NCBI GenBank assembly: GCA_002327985.1
Contig: DCVM01000119.1
Location: 5,743 to 20,258, forward strand
Direction: 5' to 3'
Length of the DNA: 14,516 bases
Source: Syntrophaceae bacterium UBA2188
Lineage (GTDB): Bacteria; Desulfobacterota; BSN033; UBA1163
Shown: one piece after another, positions 7,518-14,002 of the stretch
Layout: every line of letters starts with the position of its first letter
Numbering within the stretch: the first letter of the stretch is position 1
Made by a program: the position numbers and the translations under genes
The notes under the pieces: generated by a model
The model's input: the letters and a program-made list of their open reading frames with translations, nothing else
Told to the model about the DNA's origin: nothing
Database searches by the model: none

Positions 7518-9197
7518 TCATGATTTAGGAATGGATAGAGGCGGCCAGGGAGCATCGTGCTCGGGATCGGTGACGACATCCACCACCGCAGCTACATCTG
7601 CTTCAAGAGCTTTCTTCAGGGCTTTGGAAATGTCATCAGGACGCTCCACTCGAATTCCAAAACATCCCATATCTTGTGCGATCTTAGCAAAGTCAGTATC
7701 CCGAAATTTATACATATCCTGTCTTTTCCCAGGACTGTCACCATAAGCTTTATTAATCCCTCGTATGCACTGTCTAAAACAGCTGTTATTATTTACGATG
7801 GTGACAGTTTTTATATCCCGGCGGCTTGCAGTCTCGAGCTCAGTTAAATGATACCAAAATCCCCCATCCCCGGTAAAACAGACCACCGGCCTTTTGGGCT
7901 CAGCAGTTTTTGCTCCTAAAGAAGCAGGGAATGCCCAACCTAAGGAGCCAGCAGACCGGATAGACAATTGATCTGGATGGGTGAGATACACCATAGCCCC
8001 TGCCCACAACCCTGCAAAACCCGTATCTGAGACCAGAATAGCATTCGAGGGGAGAAACTCTGTAATTTCTTTGCACAGCTTTTCAGGAAGAATGGGTAAA
8101 GTATTTGAGTTTCGGAATGGCTCTATCTCCTCACGCCATCTCTGAACCCACTGTTGCGCCCTTTTGGCCCACGGATTTTTCGTATTCCTCCGATCCACGC
8201 ATTCAATCAGTTTGCGGACCGCCACTTTTGCATCTGCCATCAATCCTACCCTATTGGGATAGCTTCTTCCGAGTTCTAAAGGATCGATGTCAATCTGGAT
8301 CACAGGAGTTCCCGCTTTTGGAACTGTCCAGGAATTCGTAACCTGATCACCAGTATGACTTCCGATAAAGATCACAAGGTCAGCTTCTAAAACAATTTGG
8401 TTTGCACACCAGCGGGAGTAAGAACCTACGACACCTACGCTAAGGGGATGGGTCTCTACAATCGTCCCTTTTCCATTAAGGGAAGTAGCAACAGGAATCG
8501 AAAGCATCTCTGCAAGTTCTACAATTTCTCGGCTTGCGGACGATGCCGTGGCCCCTCCTCCTGCCACAATCACAGGTCGTTCTGCGTCTTCAATGACCCT
8601 CACTGCTTCTCGTACACACGCTATATCAGGCTCTGGTCGCATGGAAGGGAAATATGTAAAACTATCCTCAACAATTACTTCCAAATCTGCCTCAGCTAAA
8701 GCGGTCAGTTCACCTTCATAGCCCTGTAAGTCCAAATGGACTGGGCCAGGGGCTCCTGAGGTGGCCTCACGGAAGGCTTGCCGAAGGAGGTATGGAAGTT
8801 GTTCTATGGTCTCAACGATTACATTATATTTAGTTACCGGTCCAAACATCGCATGGTGATCAATTTCCTGATAAGCATTTCGATGTTGCGCAATCGGGGG
8901 CTTGCGACCTGTCATAGAAATGACCGGTGAAAGGCCAAGATAGGGATCCTGAAGCCCTGAAGCCAAATTAGCCCCCCCGACCGATTGAGCCATACATACC
9001 CCGGGACGATGGCTTACCCTCGCGTACCCATCAGCCATATATGCGGCTGCCTTTTCCGAATGGGTTAAAACCCGGTTTATCCCCAGAGTTTCCATTTCAA
9101 CAAGGCCTTTTCTCAGAATCGCTTCAACAAAAAACACATGTGTTACACCGTACCCCTTTAAGGTTTTCGCAATAAACCTGGCTCCTGTCATCCTCAT
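7518..9197 (-). CDS. Thiamine-diphosphate-dependent enzyme, acetolactate-synthase superfamily
   Basis: This 559-aa enzyme has the three-domain layout of acetolactate synthase, benzoylformate decarboxylase and related 2-oxo-acid decarboxylases or lyases. The pyrimidine-binding domain (about 1-170) has the activating glutamate at E48 in HSEKAAAYMADGYAR. The central domain (about 190-330) includes VIVAGGGA and IQIDIDP. The diphosphate-binding domain (about 370-540) carries the metal motif GDGG at 443-446, ending in VNNNS at 468-472. The usual VFGxPG stretch near residue 20 is replaced by VFFVEAIL, so this is not a standard acetolactate synthase, and no small regulatory subunit gene is nearby. 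The gene starts 26 bases after iclR. It most likely cleaves or joins a 2-oxo acid of the pathway. The substrate is unknown. Confidence 0.9.
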   Translation of the reverse strand: MRMTGARFIAKTLKGYGVTHVFFVEAILRKGLVEMETLGINRVLTHSEKAAAYMADGYARVSHRPGVCMAQSVGGANLASGLQDPYLGLSPVISMTGRKPPIAQHRNAYQEIDHHAMFGPVTKYNVIVETIEQLPYLLRQAFREATSGAPGPVHLDLQGYEGELTALAEADLEVIVEDSFTYFPSMRPEPDIACVREAVRVIEDAERPVIVAGGGATASSASREIVELAEMLSIPVATSLNGKGTIVETHPLSVGVVGSYSRWCANQIVLEADLVIFIGSHTGDQVTNSWTVPKAGTPVIQIDIDPLELGRSYPNRVGLMADAKVAVRKLIECVDRRNTKNPWAKRAQQWVQRWREEIEPFRNSNTLPILPEKLCKEITEFLPSNAILVSDTGFAGLWAGAMVYLTHPDQLSIRSAGSLGWAFPASLGAKTAEPKRPVVCFTGDGGFWYHLTELETASRRDIKTVTIVNNNSCFRQCIRGINKAYGDSPGKRQDMYKFRDTDFAKIAQDMGCFGIRVERPDDISKALKKALEADVAAVVDVVTDPEHDAPWPPLSIPKS

Positions 9198-9223
9198 AAT
9201 ATTTGGGTTACCTCTCTTTCTAT

Positions 9224-10003
9224 TTACCCACCCATTTCCAATGAAATCTTAAGTCCCGTCTCTTTTACCAAATTCCCATAAAAAGAAACTTCTTTGACTT
9301 TAATACGGTGATAAGGTGCAACAAGGGCAACCGCCCCCATCACCTTCGACCCTGCCCCTATAATAGGAGCACCAATTGCCCTTAGGCTCTTGTCGTATTC
9401 CCTATCGCAAAATGAAAATCCCACTCTTTTAATTGTCCTGAGTTCTTCTCTTAATTGGTTGATGGAAGTGATTGTTTTATCGGTAAACCGAATGGGTTTG
9501 GAATTCTTGAAAATATTTTTCAATTCCCCTTCCGGGAGGAAAGCCAGAATGCTTTTCCCTGCAGCGGTACAATGTAGAGGCCCTCTATTTCCAATTTGAA
9601 GACGCAACTGGAAGATATCGGTCCCTTCAACCTGGTCTATATAAACTACCCCATTCCCCTCTAAAAGAGTCAATTGTACAGTGTGCGAGGTTATCTTTGA
9701 TAAATCCTCTAAATGTTTCCTTGCTATCTCCCTAAGTTTATTTTGGTTTAAGGAACCCGAGGCGAGCTTCAGGATCTTATACCCCAGGCAATATTTACTG
9801 GTCCCTTGATCCTGATTAATATAGCCCCTTGTCCTAAGGGCCTGAACAATTCGATAGGTGGTACTTTTATTAAGGTTTACCCTGTGACTCAGCTCTGTAA
9901 TTCCCAAGGCTTCATTTGAATTCGTAAAAGCCTCAAGAATATCCAAAGCTCTCTCCACTGTCTGGGGGAGGTTATTTAATCTCGGCACTTTGAAGGAGTC
10001 CAT
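9224..10003 (-). CDS. IclR-family transcriptional regulator
   Basis: This DNA-binding regulator, probably a homodimer, responds to a small metabolite. The N-terminal winged helix-turn-helix begins at LPQTVERALDILEAF, with the recognition part in ITELSHRVNLNKSTTYRIVQAL. The C-terminal ligand domain shows GPLHCTAAGKSILAFLP, then CDREYDKSLRAIGAPI and GAVALVAP, all standard for IclR. The frame is open up to a TTG at 10054, but I favour the ATG at 10003 (259 aa). The TTG lies inside the probable promoter (-35 at 10068-10073), and the conserved domain starts soon after the ATG. No good ribosome site precedes either start, so this choice is uncertain. The gene heads the catabolic operon and likely controls itself, the operon and the divergent EthD gene. 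Confidence 0.9.
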   Translation of the reverse strand: MDSFKVPRLNNLPQTVERALDILEAFTNSNEALGITELSHRVNLNKSTTYRIVQALRTRGYINQDQGTSKYCLGYKILKLASGSLNQNKLREIARKHLEDLSKITSHTVQLTLLEGNGVVYIDQVEGTDIFQLRLQIGNRGPLHCTAAGKSILAFLPEGELKNIFKNSKPIRFTDKTITSINQLREELRTIKRVGFSFCDREYDKSLRAIGAPIIGAGSKVMGAVALVAPYHRIKVKEVSFYGNLVKETGLKISLEMGG

Positions 10004-10044
10004 TTCATGATGTTTTAAAATATGAAATGCTGTTTTATAATGAA

Positions 10045-10073
10045 AAACTATCAAACCTTGCCTTTATTGTCAA
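10045..10073 (-). promoter_or_regulatory. Candidate iclR/operon promoter
   Basis: On the minus strand a perfect TTGACA (10068-10073) is followed, 17 bases on, by TAGTTT (10045-10050), a weak -10. Transcription would begin near 10038 and give a short leader before the ATG at 10003. The -35 is convincing and the -10 is poor, which suits a promoter that needs or is shaped by a regulator. Confidence 0.45.
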
Positions 10074-10104
10074 GAATAATTTTAAAATGATTTTAATTGA
10101 CAAT
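10066..10104. promoter_or_regulatory. Inverted repeat between divergent promoters, candidate IclR operator
   Basis: ATTGTCAA (10066-10073) and TTGACAAT (10097-10104) form an exact inverted repeat around a centre that includes the perfect palindrome ATTTTAAAAT (10079-10088). Each arm is also the -35 box of one of the two divergent promoters. A regulator bound here would cover both -35 regions. IclR proteins commonly bind AT-rich palindromes near their own genes. That this one binds here is inferred. Confidence 0.5.
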
Positions 10105-10125
10105 ATGTGCCTTTGTTTCTATATT
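10097..10125 (+). promoter_or_regulatory. Sigma70-type promoter for the EthD-family gene
   Basis: TTGACA (10097-10102), a 17-base spacer, and TATATT (10120-10125) make a near-consensus housekeeping promoter. It points right and lies about 50 bases before the ATG at 10176, which fits a transcript with a leader of roughly 45 bases containing AGGAGG. Confidence 0.7.
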
Positions 10126-10175
10126 ACACCTTCAATCTCACAAGAGTTTAATTCCAATTCTTTAGGAGGAATGCC

Positions 10176-10487
10176 ATGTTCAGAGTCAGCGTGATGTATC
10201 CAAATCGGGAAGCTGTTAAGTTTGATATAACCTATTATCAAACGAAGCATATGGAATTAGTGAAAAAACTTTTAAAGCCATTTGGATTGATAAAAACGGA
10301 AGTGGATAGGGGGATCTCTGGCGGAGGTGGACAATCCCCGCCTTATGTTTGTGTTGGACACCTCTACTTTAAGTCCAAGGATAGTTATGATAAGGCAGTG
10401 GCCGAGGTGGGTTCAATCATGCGAGGGGATATAAAAAACTTTACCGATGTAACCCCGATTCGACAGATCAGCGAAATCCTCGACTAA
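10176..10487 (+). CDS. EthD-family protein
   Basis: This small cytoplasmic protein of 103 aa belongs to the dimeric ferredoxin-like-fold EthD family. It shows MFRVSVMYPN at the start, then the conserved FDITYYQTKHMELVKKLL, GQSPPYVCVGHLYFKS in the middle, and DIKNFTDVTPIRQISE at the end, and its length matches the family. Members are found with degradation genes (originally ethyl tert-butyl ether breakdown). Their exact chemistry is usually unknown. The start is certain: AGGAGG (10164-10169) lies six bases before the ATG. It is transcribed divergently from iclR and is probably part of the same regulon. Confidence 0.9.
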   Translation: MFRVSVMYPNREAVKFDITYYQTKHMELVKKLLKPFGLIKTEVDRGISGGGGQSPPYVCVGHLYFKSKDSYDKAVAEVGSIMRGDIKNFTDVTPIRQISEILD

Positions 10488-11157
10488 TTCAAATCAAGGA
10501 ATAAAGGCTACGTCTCATAGAACTGCTTGGTTTATTTCTCAATTAGATGATTTAGTTTTCCATTTCTTCCATGAAAGAAAAAACTAATTATTTTTAACAT
10601 AACTCAATTCAGGTTGAAATCCGTAAGAAAATGTATAAAAAGGGGGTTTAGGAGCATTTTCAAAACCCTCTGATCCCTTAAAAAGATTTGGTAGCGACAG
10701 CCAAATTTGAAATAACGACCCTTTGGTTATTAGCCTTTCTTAGGTTGATATTTCTATTAATCATGGGAGTACGACCATTGGATTTTGGATGTAAAATAAT
10801 TGGTGGAAAGCAACGGCATTATGTGAAAAAATAATATTAGATTCTTGCATGGCTATTGCAGTGATCTTGATGAAAAAATGGGGTATTTTGGGGTAAAAAG
10901 CAGTAGAAATTAGTAAAAGAAACTCTCCGCTTTCCTTTCTCACTTCAGGCTGCAATCTATTCACCGTATACCCCTCCTTTGTCTCCACCCACAAAATGAA
11001 TAGGTATTTTTCAGCAACTCTTTCCAGGCTGAAATTTATGATATTTAATCACCCCATAAAATGGTTGAAAAAAATCAAAATTTGGTATAACAATTGCGTA
11101 TTTTTTCTTGTCTAATTAACACCAATTAGCATAATTTAGCATATTCGGAAGAAAACC
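10488..11157. other. Long intergenic region without a convincing gene
   Basis: I see no credible protein in these 670 AT-rich bases. They contain a possible terminator just after the EthD gene, a G-rich hairpin (GGGTTT 10644-10649 with AAACCC 10663-10668, extendable to nine pairs with one wobble) that has no T-run after it, and a small hairpin ATTTGG/CCAAAT (10686-10706). There are also three loosely similar 17-base stretches around TTCAGGCTGAAATTTAT (10608-10624, 10944-10960, 11023-11039). A 77-codon minus-strand frame at 10761-10994 has no recognisable features. Confidence 0.6.
10552..10595 (+). terminator. Possible rho-independent terminator after the EthD gene
   Basis: TTAGTTTT (10552-10559) pairs with AAAACTAA (10580-10587). 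A 3x3 internal loop follows, then TTTC (10563-10566) pairing with GAAA (10573-10576) and a six-base loop. The stem is followed by TTATTTTT. It lies 65 bases after the EthD stop. The stem is AT-rich, so it would be a weak terminator. Confidence 0.4.
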
Positions 11158-11394
11158 ATGACTAATTCTTCTTTACCAACTGATTCTTCCTGCCCCACTG
11201 ATTCTTCTTCACCCCAATGCCCCCAAAAACAAAGTCTAACCGAAATAAGACAACAGACAATAGCCGCAATGATTGCACGAGGATTTTCTGTCAAATATGT
11301 CGCCAAGAAATTGGAAATGTCCGAGTCACGTATATATCAAAGATGCTTGAAGGCTCGCGGATCCGCAGGGCATGTTTTGACCGATTCCAAATAG
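11158..11394 (+). CDS. Small helix-turn-helix protein, possibly truncated
   Basis: This is an open frame of 78 codons with a GGAAG ribosome-like site upstream. The first 25 residues are Ser/Pro/Cys-rich low-complexity sequence. Residues 27-60 read as a helix-turn-helix: SLTEIRQQTIAAMIARG, then FSVKYVAKKLEMSESRIY, similar to the short HTH domains of transposases and phage-type regulators. From about residue 60 on, the frame runs antisense over the end of the TPR remnant at 11337-11576. Its last 18 residues may therefore be accidental, produced by the same rearrangement that cut the TPR gene. It could be a real small regulator, the front end of a lost larger protein, or a chance ORF. I do not recognise a specific family. 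Confidence 0.4.
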   Translation: MTNSSLPTDSSCPTDSSSPQCPQKQSLTEIRQQTIAAMIARGFSVKYVAKKLEMSESRIYQRCLKARGSAGHVLTDSK

Positions 11395-11576
11395 GAAATG
11401 GCCGCCTCACTATATCTTCTCTGACCCTGCAAAGAAAGACCCGGGTTTTTGTATGCATTTTGTCTTTGAGGGTCAATTTCAATCGCCGCTCTTAAATACG
11501 GCTCAGCTTCTTCAAAAAGGCCGACCTGGACCAGTGAATACCCAAGGTTATTATTGAGGAAGTACCCTACCCAGGA
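11337..11576 (-). pseudogene. C-terminal fragment of a TPR-repeat protein
   Basis: The minus-strand frame here gives about 80 residues with two tetratricopeptide-like repeats: NNNLGYSLVQVGLFEEAEPY, LRAAIEIDPQRQNAYK, GLSLQGQRRYSEAAISYLE, and a C-terminal CPADPRAFKHL. The usual pattern would be NAYKNLGL; here it reads NAYKNPGL, a helix-breaking proline. There is no start codon of its own. Upstream, the frame runs into sequence that encodes a helicase tail in another frame. Downstream, it stops at 11337-11339 just where relatives normally continue. Both ends therefore look cut. The 3' end overlaps the helix-turn-helix ORF on the other strand. Confidence 0.7.
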
Positions 11577-12070
11577 GCTTTGAGATGAGCTCGCTTTTCT
11601 TAATGTAGAGGATGAATAGCTCATATCTTGCTCGGGTGATGCCGACATAAGCCAAACTTTTAACCTCTGACTCCGGTCACTTCGCTTGGGATTTTAGGAT
11701 TCCCGAAGTAGGCTGGCTCTTTCGAGACGAGATGTCCATCCTTCTGGACCTTGTCTTTAATCGAAATGAGGTAGTCATGGGCCTGCTGGAAGGGATTCTT
11801 TCTGAATTCAGTCTTTCCTTTGATCTGGATGAGAAAGTGATGCGGGTTGGCTTCGTCGATCTGGCCAAGGACCCAATCCTTTACTTCAAAGATGATAAGG
11901 CCCACTTCATCGGAATACAATAAAAAATCGGGTTCATTTCCGTTGATGTCAGGCGTGTACCAGCAGAGGTAGTGTGCATCCGGCTTTGCAACCCCCTCGA
12001 GGAACTTGTAGAAGGTCCTTTCGCCCTCTGTTTCAAACTCCCCGATATCACTGGGCACCATCGTCGCCAT
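11551..12070 (-). pseudogene. Remnant of a NERD-domain/UvrD-type helicase, motor core deleted
   Basis: From an ATG at 12070 the minus strand encodes the N-terminal nuclease-related (NERD) domain. It shows EGERTFYKFLEGV, then PDFLLYSDEVGLIIFEVKDW with the acidic/Lys nuclease-like residues, KNPFQQAHDYL and GNPKIP (ending near 11687). Whole relatives continue for several hundred residues of superfamily 1 helicase. Here the frame ends at 11660. Within about ten bases of the last NERD match, another frame (11551-11676) encodes PESEVKSLAYVGITRARYEL and then FILYIKKSEL, which is motif VI and the C-terminus of a UvrD-like helicase. The whole ATPase core has been lost with a frame change. The piece then runs into the TPR fragment. 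A free NERD protein of 136 aa could still be made, but no function is suggested. Confidence 0.82.
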
Positions 12071-12164
12071 ATCTACCCACTTTAAACAATAAGCACTTTT
12101 GTTAATGAATTGGAGTAAGAGCCAAGTTTCTTATGGATGATAACTCATAGTAAGATGAGTTGTA

Positions 12165-12583
12165 TCATTCCTTACTGCTAAGTTCTAAATATTTTCTCGG
12201 AGTTAATATCTTGAGATCAAATGGGAGAACTCTAATGTCGAGAAGATCCCTATCGCTGCTGATCAAAATATTTGCCTTCGATTCGAAGCAACATTCAAGA
12301 AGCATATTGTCTGCGGAATCCCTACAGATGGATAGCTTCATCTGGGGTTGAACAACCATGGTTCTGGTCACGAAAGCAGCTAATCCAGAAATTAATGCCT
12401 TTATTTGAGCTGGTGTGTGTTTGTCTCGGTCTTTGAGGATTAAAGGAACTTCACGATATTCTTTTAGTAGAGGGGGGAAACATATAAGTCAGCTTCTGCA
12501 AATGCCTTTTTTATAGTTTTCTCTGGAATACCTCCAAAGACAAAGGCAGAAACAAGTACACCCGTATCAATGACGACTTTATT
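12165..12583 (-). pseudogene. PIN-domain toxin (VapC-like, COG1569 type), frameshifted
   Basis: Two frames joined at a run of six G (12472-12477 on the plus strand) make one PIN protein. The first gives KVVIDTGVLVSAFVFGGIPE and ADLYVSP before a stop. The second gives LLKEYREV, CRDSADNMLLECCFESKANI, LISSDRDLLDI and ITPRKYLE-like LKILTPRKYLEL to a TGA at 12165. One extra base in the run would restore a single frame of normal length (about 138 aa). All four PIN acidic positions seem present: D of VIDT, E of KEYREV, D of CRDSADN and D of SSDRDLL. There is no ATG, GTG or TTG between the upstream in-frame stop and the first match, which points to real decay. The short gene just upstream (12579-12764) is the presumed antitoxin. 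Confidence 0.8.
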
Positions 12584-12764
12584 TCTTCCCTCCGTAGGCC
12601 TTTCTCCTTACCAAACTAACAGCACTATCGATATCCTTCATTGTTAGCTTTGTTCCCTTAAATGCTTCTCTGGCAATTTCAAAGGCCGCATCTAATCTAT
12701 CCTTAGGAGAAAGGACGGAGAGAATATATTCTTCAGGATCGATTAACTTTCTTGCTGGCTTCAT
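12579..12764 (-). CDS. Small putative antitoxin upstream of the broken PIN toxin
   Basis: This protein of 61 aa begins MKPARKLIDPEEYILSVLS, is charged throughout, and ends RRKAYGGKK. I chose the ATG at 12764 because GGGGG lies seven bases upstream. The longer frame from 12800 has no ribosome site and overlaps TATGAT/TAAGAT sequences that look like a -10 region. The stop overlaps the start of the PIN homology, the usual arrangement of antitoxin-toxin pairs. I do not recognise its family. The role is inferred from size and position. If the PIN gene is dead, this is an orphan antitoxin. Confidence 0.6.
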   Translation of the reverse strand: MKPARKLIDPEEYILSVLSPKDRLDAAFEIAREAFKGTKLTMKDIDSAVSLVRRKAYGGKK

Positions 12765-12937
12765 CTTTATTCCCCCGGTTAACTTTATCTTATCATACAC
12801 TAAAAGAACCCTTCATTCCAGCTTTTTCTAATAGTGAATCTACTCCCCTATTGTCAAGAAATAAATCCGTTACCTTAATGATTAATGTTTCCTGCATTCC
12901 CCAGTCTTAGATCCATGCAATTAACGCTCCTCGCTGG

Positions 12938-12990
12938 GCTCTAGGCGCTTTGCGTTATTCTGTGAGGGCCAACTTTTTTAGGGATGCCAC
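12938..12990. repeat. 53-base dispersed repeat, copy 1
   Basis: This copy lines up without gaps with 13842-13894, with 43 of 53 bases identical. The last 24 bases (GGCCAACTTTTTTAGGGATG then CCAC, 12967-12990) are an exact match, and an internal CGCTTTGCGT is also exact. It lies 22 bases beyond the stop of the RelE toxin gene that ends at 13012. Confidence 0.85.
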
Positions 12991-13011
12991 TGGTCTACTT
13001 TATACTTATAC

Positions 13012-13323
13012 TTAGATCAATCTCCTTAACCGCCTAGCAACCAGCTTGTAGACCTCTTCTTTATCCCTCTTCCCAATGCCTACGATCTCTATGATTTCGA
13101 TGTACTTTCCAACCAGTCGATAGACAATACGATATTTCTTCTTTGCCACGTAGAGTTTATAGAACCCTGTCAGATCCAGTCCAAACTTTTTCCCGAGAGG
13201 CTTGCCTAAAAAAGGATTTTCGGCGAGCGCATCAATCTTCTTGGCAACCTCTTCTCTGATGGACCCATCCAGGGTATTGAAATCCTTTTCTCCATCTGGA
13301 AGGAATTCAATCCTATAGACCAT
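13012..13323 (-). CDS. RelE/ParE-superfamily toxin
   Basis: This 103-aa toxin of a type II module is probably a ribosome-dependent mRNA interferase of the RelE branch. Visible features are MVYRIEFLPDGEKDF at the start, ENPFLGKPL in the middle, GFYKLYVAKKKYRIVYRL (residues 53-70) with the usual basic and Tyr residues, and the closing VGIGKRDKEEVYKLVARRL (81-99), which is typical of RelE. The start overlaps the antitoxin gene by 11 bases, so the two are translated together. The toxin is intact. A copy of the 53-base repeat follows the gene. Confidence 0.9.
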   Translation of the reverse strand: MVYRIEFLPDGEKDFNTLDGSIREEVAKKIDALAENPFLGKPLGKKFGLDLTGFYKLYVAKKKYRIVYRLVGKYIEIIEIVGIGKRDKEEVYKLVARRLRRLI

Positions 13324-13594
13324 GTCTCTTCTTTATCCTCTCCCAGGGGATATTCTTCGAACGGTCATGCCCCTTTAATCTTTTATCAATTTTATCGGCA
13401 ATCTCCAGATGTTCAAGGATCTCCTCCGCCTGCCTCAATAGTTCGTATTCTTCTGCAGAGACAATCACCGCTGCCATCTCATTATTCCGCAATACATAAA
13501 CCGGTTCACCTGTTTCGGAGACCTCTTTGAGCTTTTGAGTCAGTTCCCTTTGCAACTTCGTCACGGGTATCAATTTTTCTGTATCCACTAACAT
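13313..13594 (-). CDS. Phd/YefM-family antitoxin
   Basis: This 93-aa antitoxin has an N-terminal DNA-binding YefM/Phd fold. It shows LIPVTKLQRELTQKLKEV, GEPVYVLRNNEMAAVIVS, and AEEYELL at about residue 47, the classic family sequence. A charged C-terminal arm follows (EILEHLEIADKIDKRLKG) that would wrap the toxin. GGAGG lies seven bases before the ATG. A consensus promoter sits about 30 bases upstream. It overlaps the RelE gene, and the pair should repress its own promoter. Confidence 0.92.
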   Translation of the reverse strand: MLVDTEKLIPVTKLQRELTQKLKEVSETGEPVYVLRNNEMAAVIVSAEEYELLRQAEEILEHLEIADKIDKRLKGHDRSKNIPWERIKKRHGL

Positions 13595-13623
13595 CGAAAC
13601 ACCTCCTCTCCTTAATACATAAA

Positions 13624-13651
13624 ATTATACATAGAATGATATGAATGTCAA
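13624..13651 (-). promoter_or_regulatory. Consensus sigma70 promoter of the YefM/RelE operon
   Basis: On the minus strand TTGACA (13646-13651) and TATAAT (13624-13629) are both perfect, with a 16-base spacer. The spacer and flanks carry repeated GAATG/CATTC words (read on the plus strand as GAATGATATGAATG) that could be the antitoxin operator. A very strong promoter held down by its own product is the normal design for such operons. Confidence 0.8.
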
Positions 13652-13841
13652 TGGAAAGATTTGAAGGGAGAGTGGAGGGCCGACCCCCAGGTATTCTTTT
13701 TCATGTCTCTCCGGAGAGAGATGGATAAGGAATTGACTTCAAAATGAAGTCAGAAGTGACTGCCTTGCTTCGAGGTTCGTGACTCAATCACCCAATGACC
13801 CGATCACTGGTTTGTTGTTGACGCTATGCTCCATGCGCTAT

Positions 13842-13894
13842 GCCCTACACGCTTTGCGTGGATTTGGAACGGCCAACTTTTTTAGGGATGCCAC
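13842..13894. repeat. 53-base dispersed repeat, copy 2
   Basis: This copy matches 12938-12990 without gaps, with the 24-base exact core at 13871-13894. Here the CGCTTTGCGT part extends to a perfect small hairpin CACGC-TTT-GCGTG. It lies about 115 bases beyond the stop of the RelE toxin gene ending at 14009 and is preceded by ATGCGCTATG-like sequence. Confidence 0.85.
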
Positions 13895-13978
13895 CAAAGT
13901 CTTGAAATAATTACTCTGTATCTATCTGTTTTTCATAGTGAATATAAGAACCGTCCCCAAACCGTAGGGATGACATCT

Positions 13979-14002
13979 CATCCTTTGCATCTTGGAAGGA
14001 TG
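13979..14002 (-). terminator. Hairpin just after the second RelE gene, possible weak terminator
   Basis: CATCCTT (13979-13985) pairs with AAGGATG (13996-14002) around a ten-base loop, six bases past the toxin stop. An alternative outer pairing, GACATC/GATGTC, also exists. There is no clear U-run afterwards, so termination is only possible, not shown. Confidence 0.3.

Noticed and set aside
10642..10671. G-rich hairpin as a second terminator
   Set aside because: The stem is plausible, but no T-run follows on either strand, so it is only mentioned in the intergenic entry.
10761..10994. 77-codon minus-strand open frame in the long intergenic region
   Set aside because: No recognisable motif, no good ribosome site and AT-rich sequence of random-looking composition; it is not supported as a gene.
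13706..13894. CRISPR-like array
   Set aside because: The repeated words are short and irregular with no uniform spacers, and no cas genes are present.
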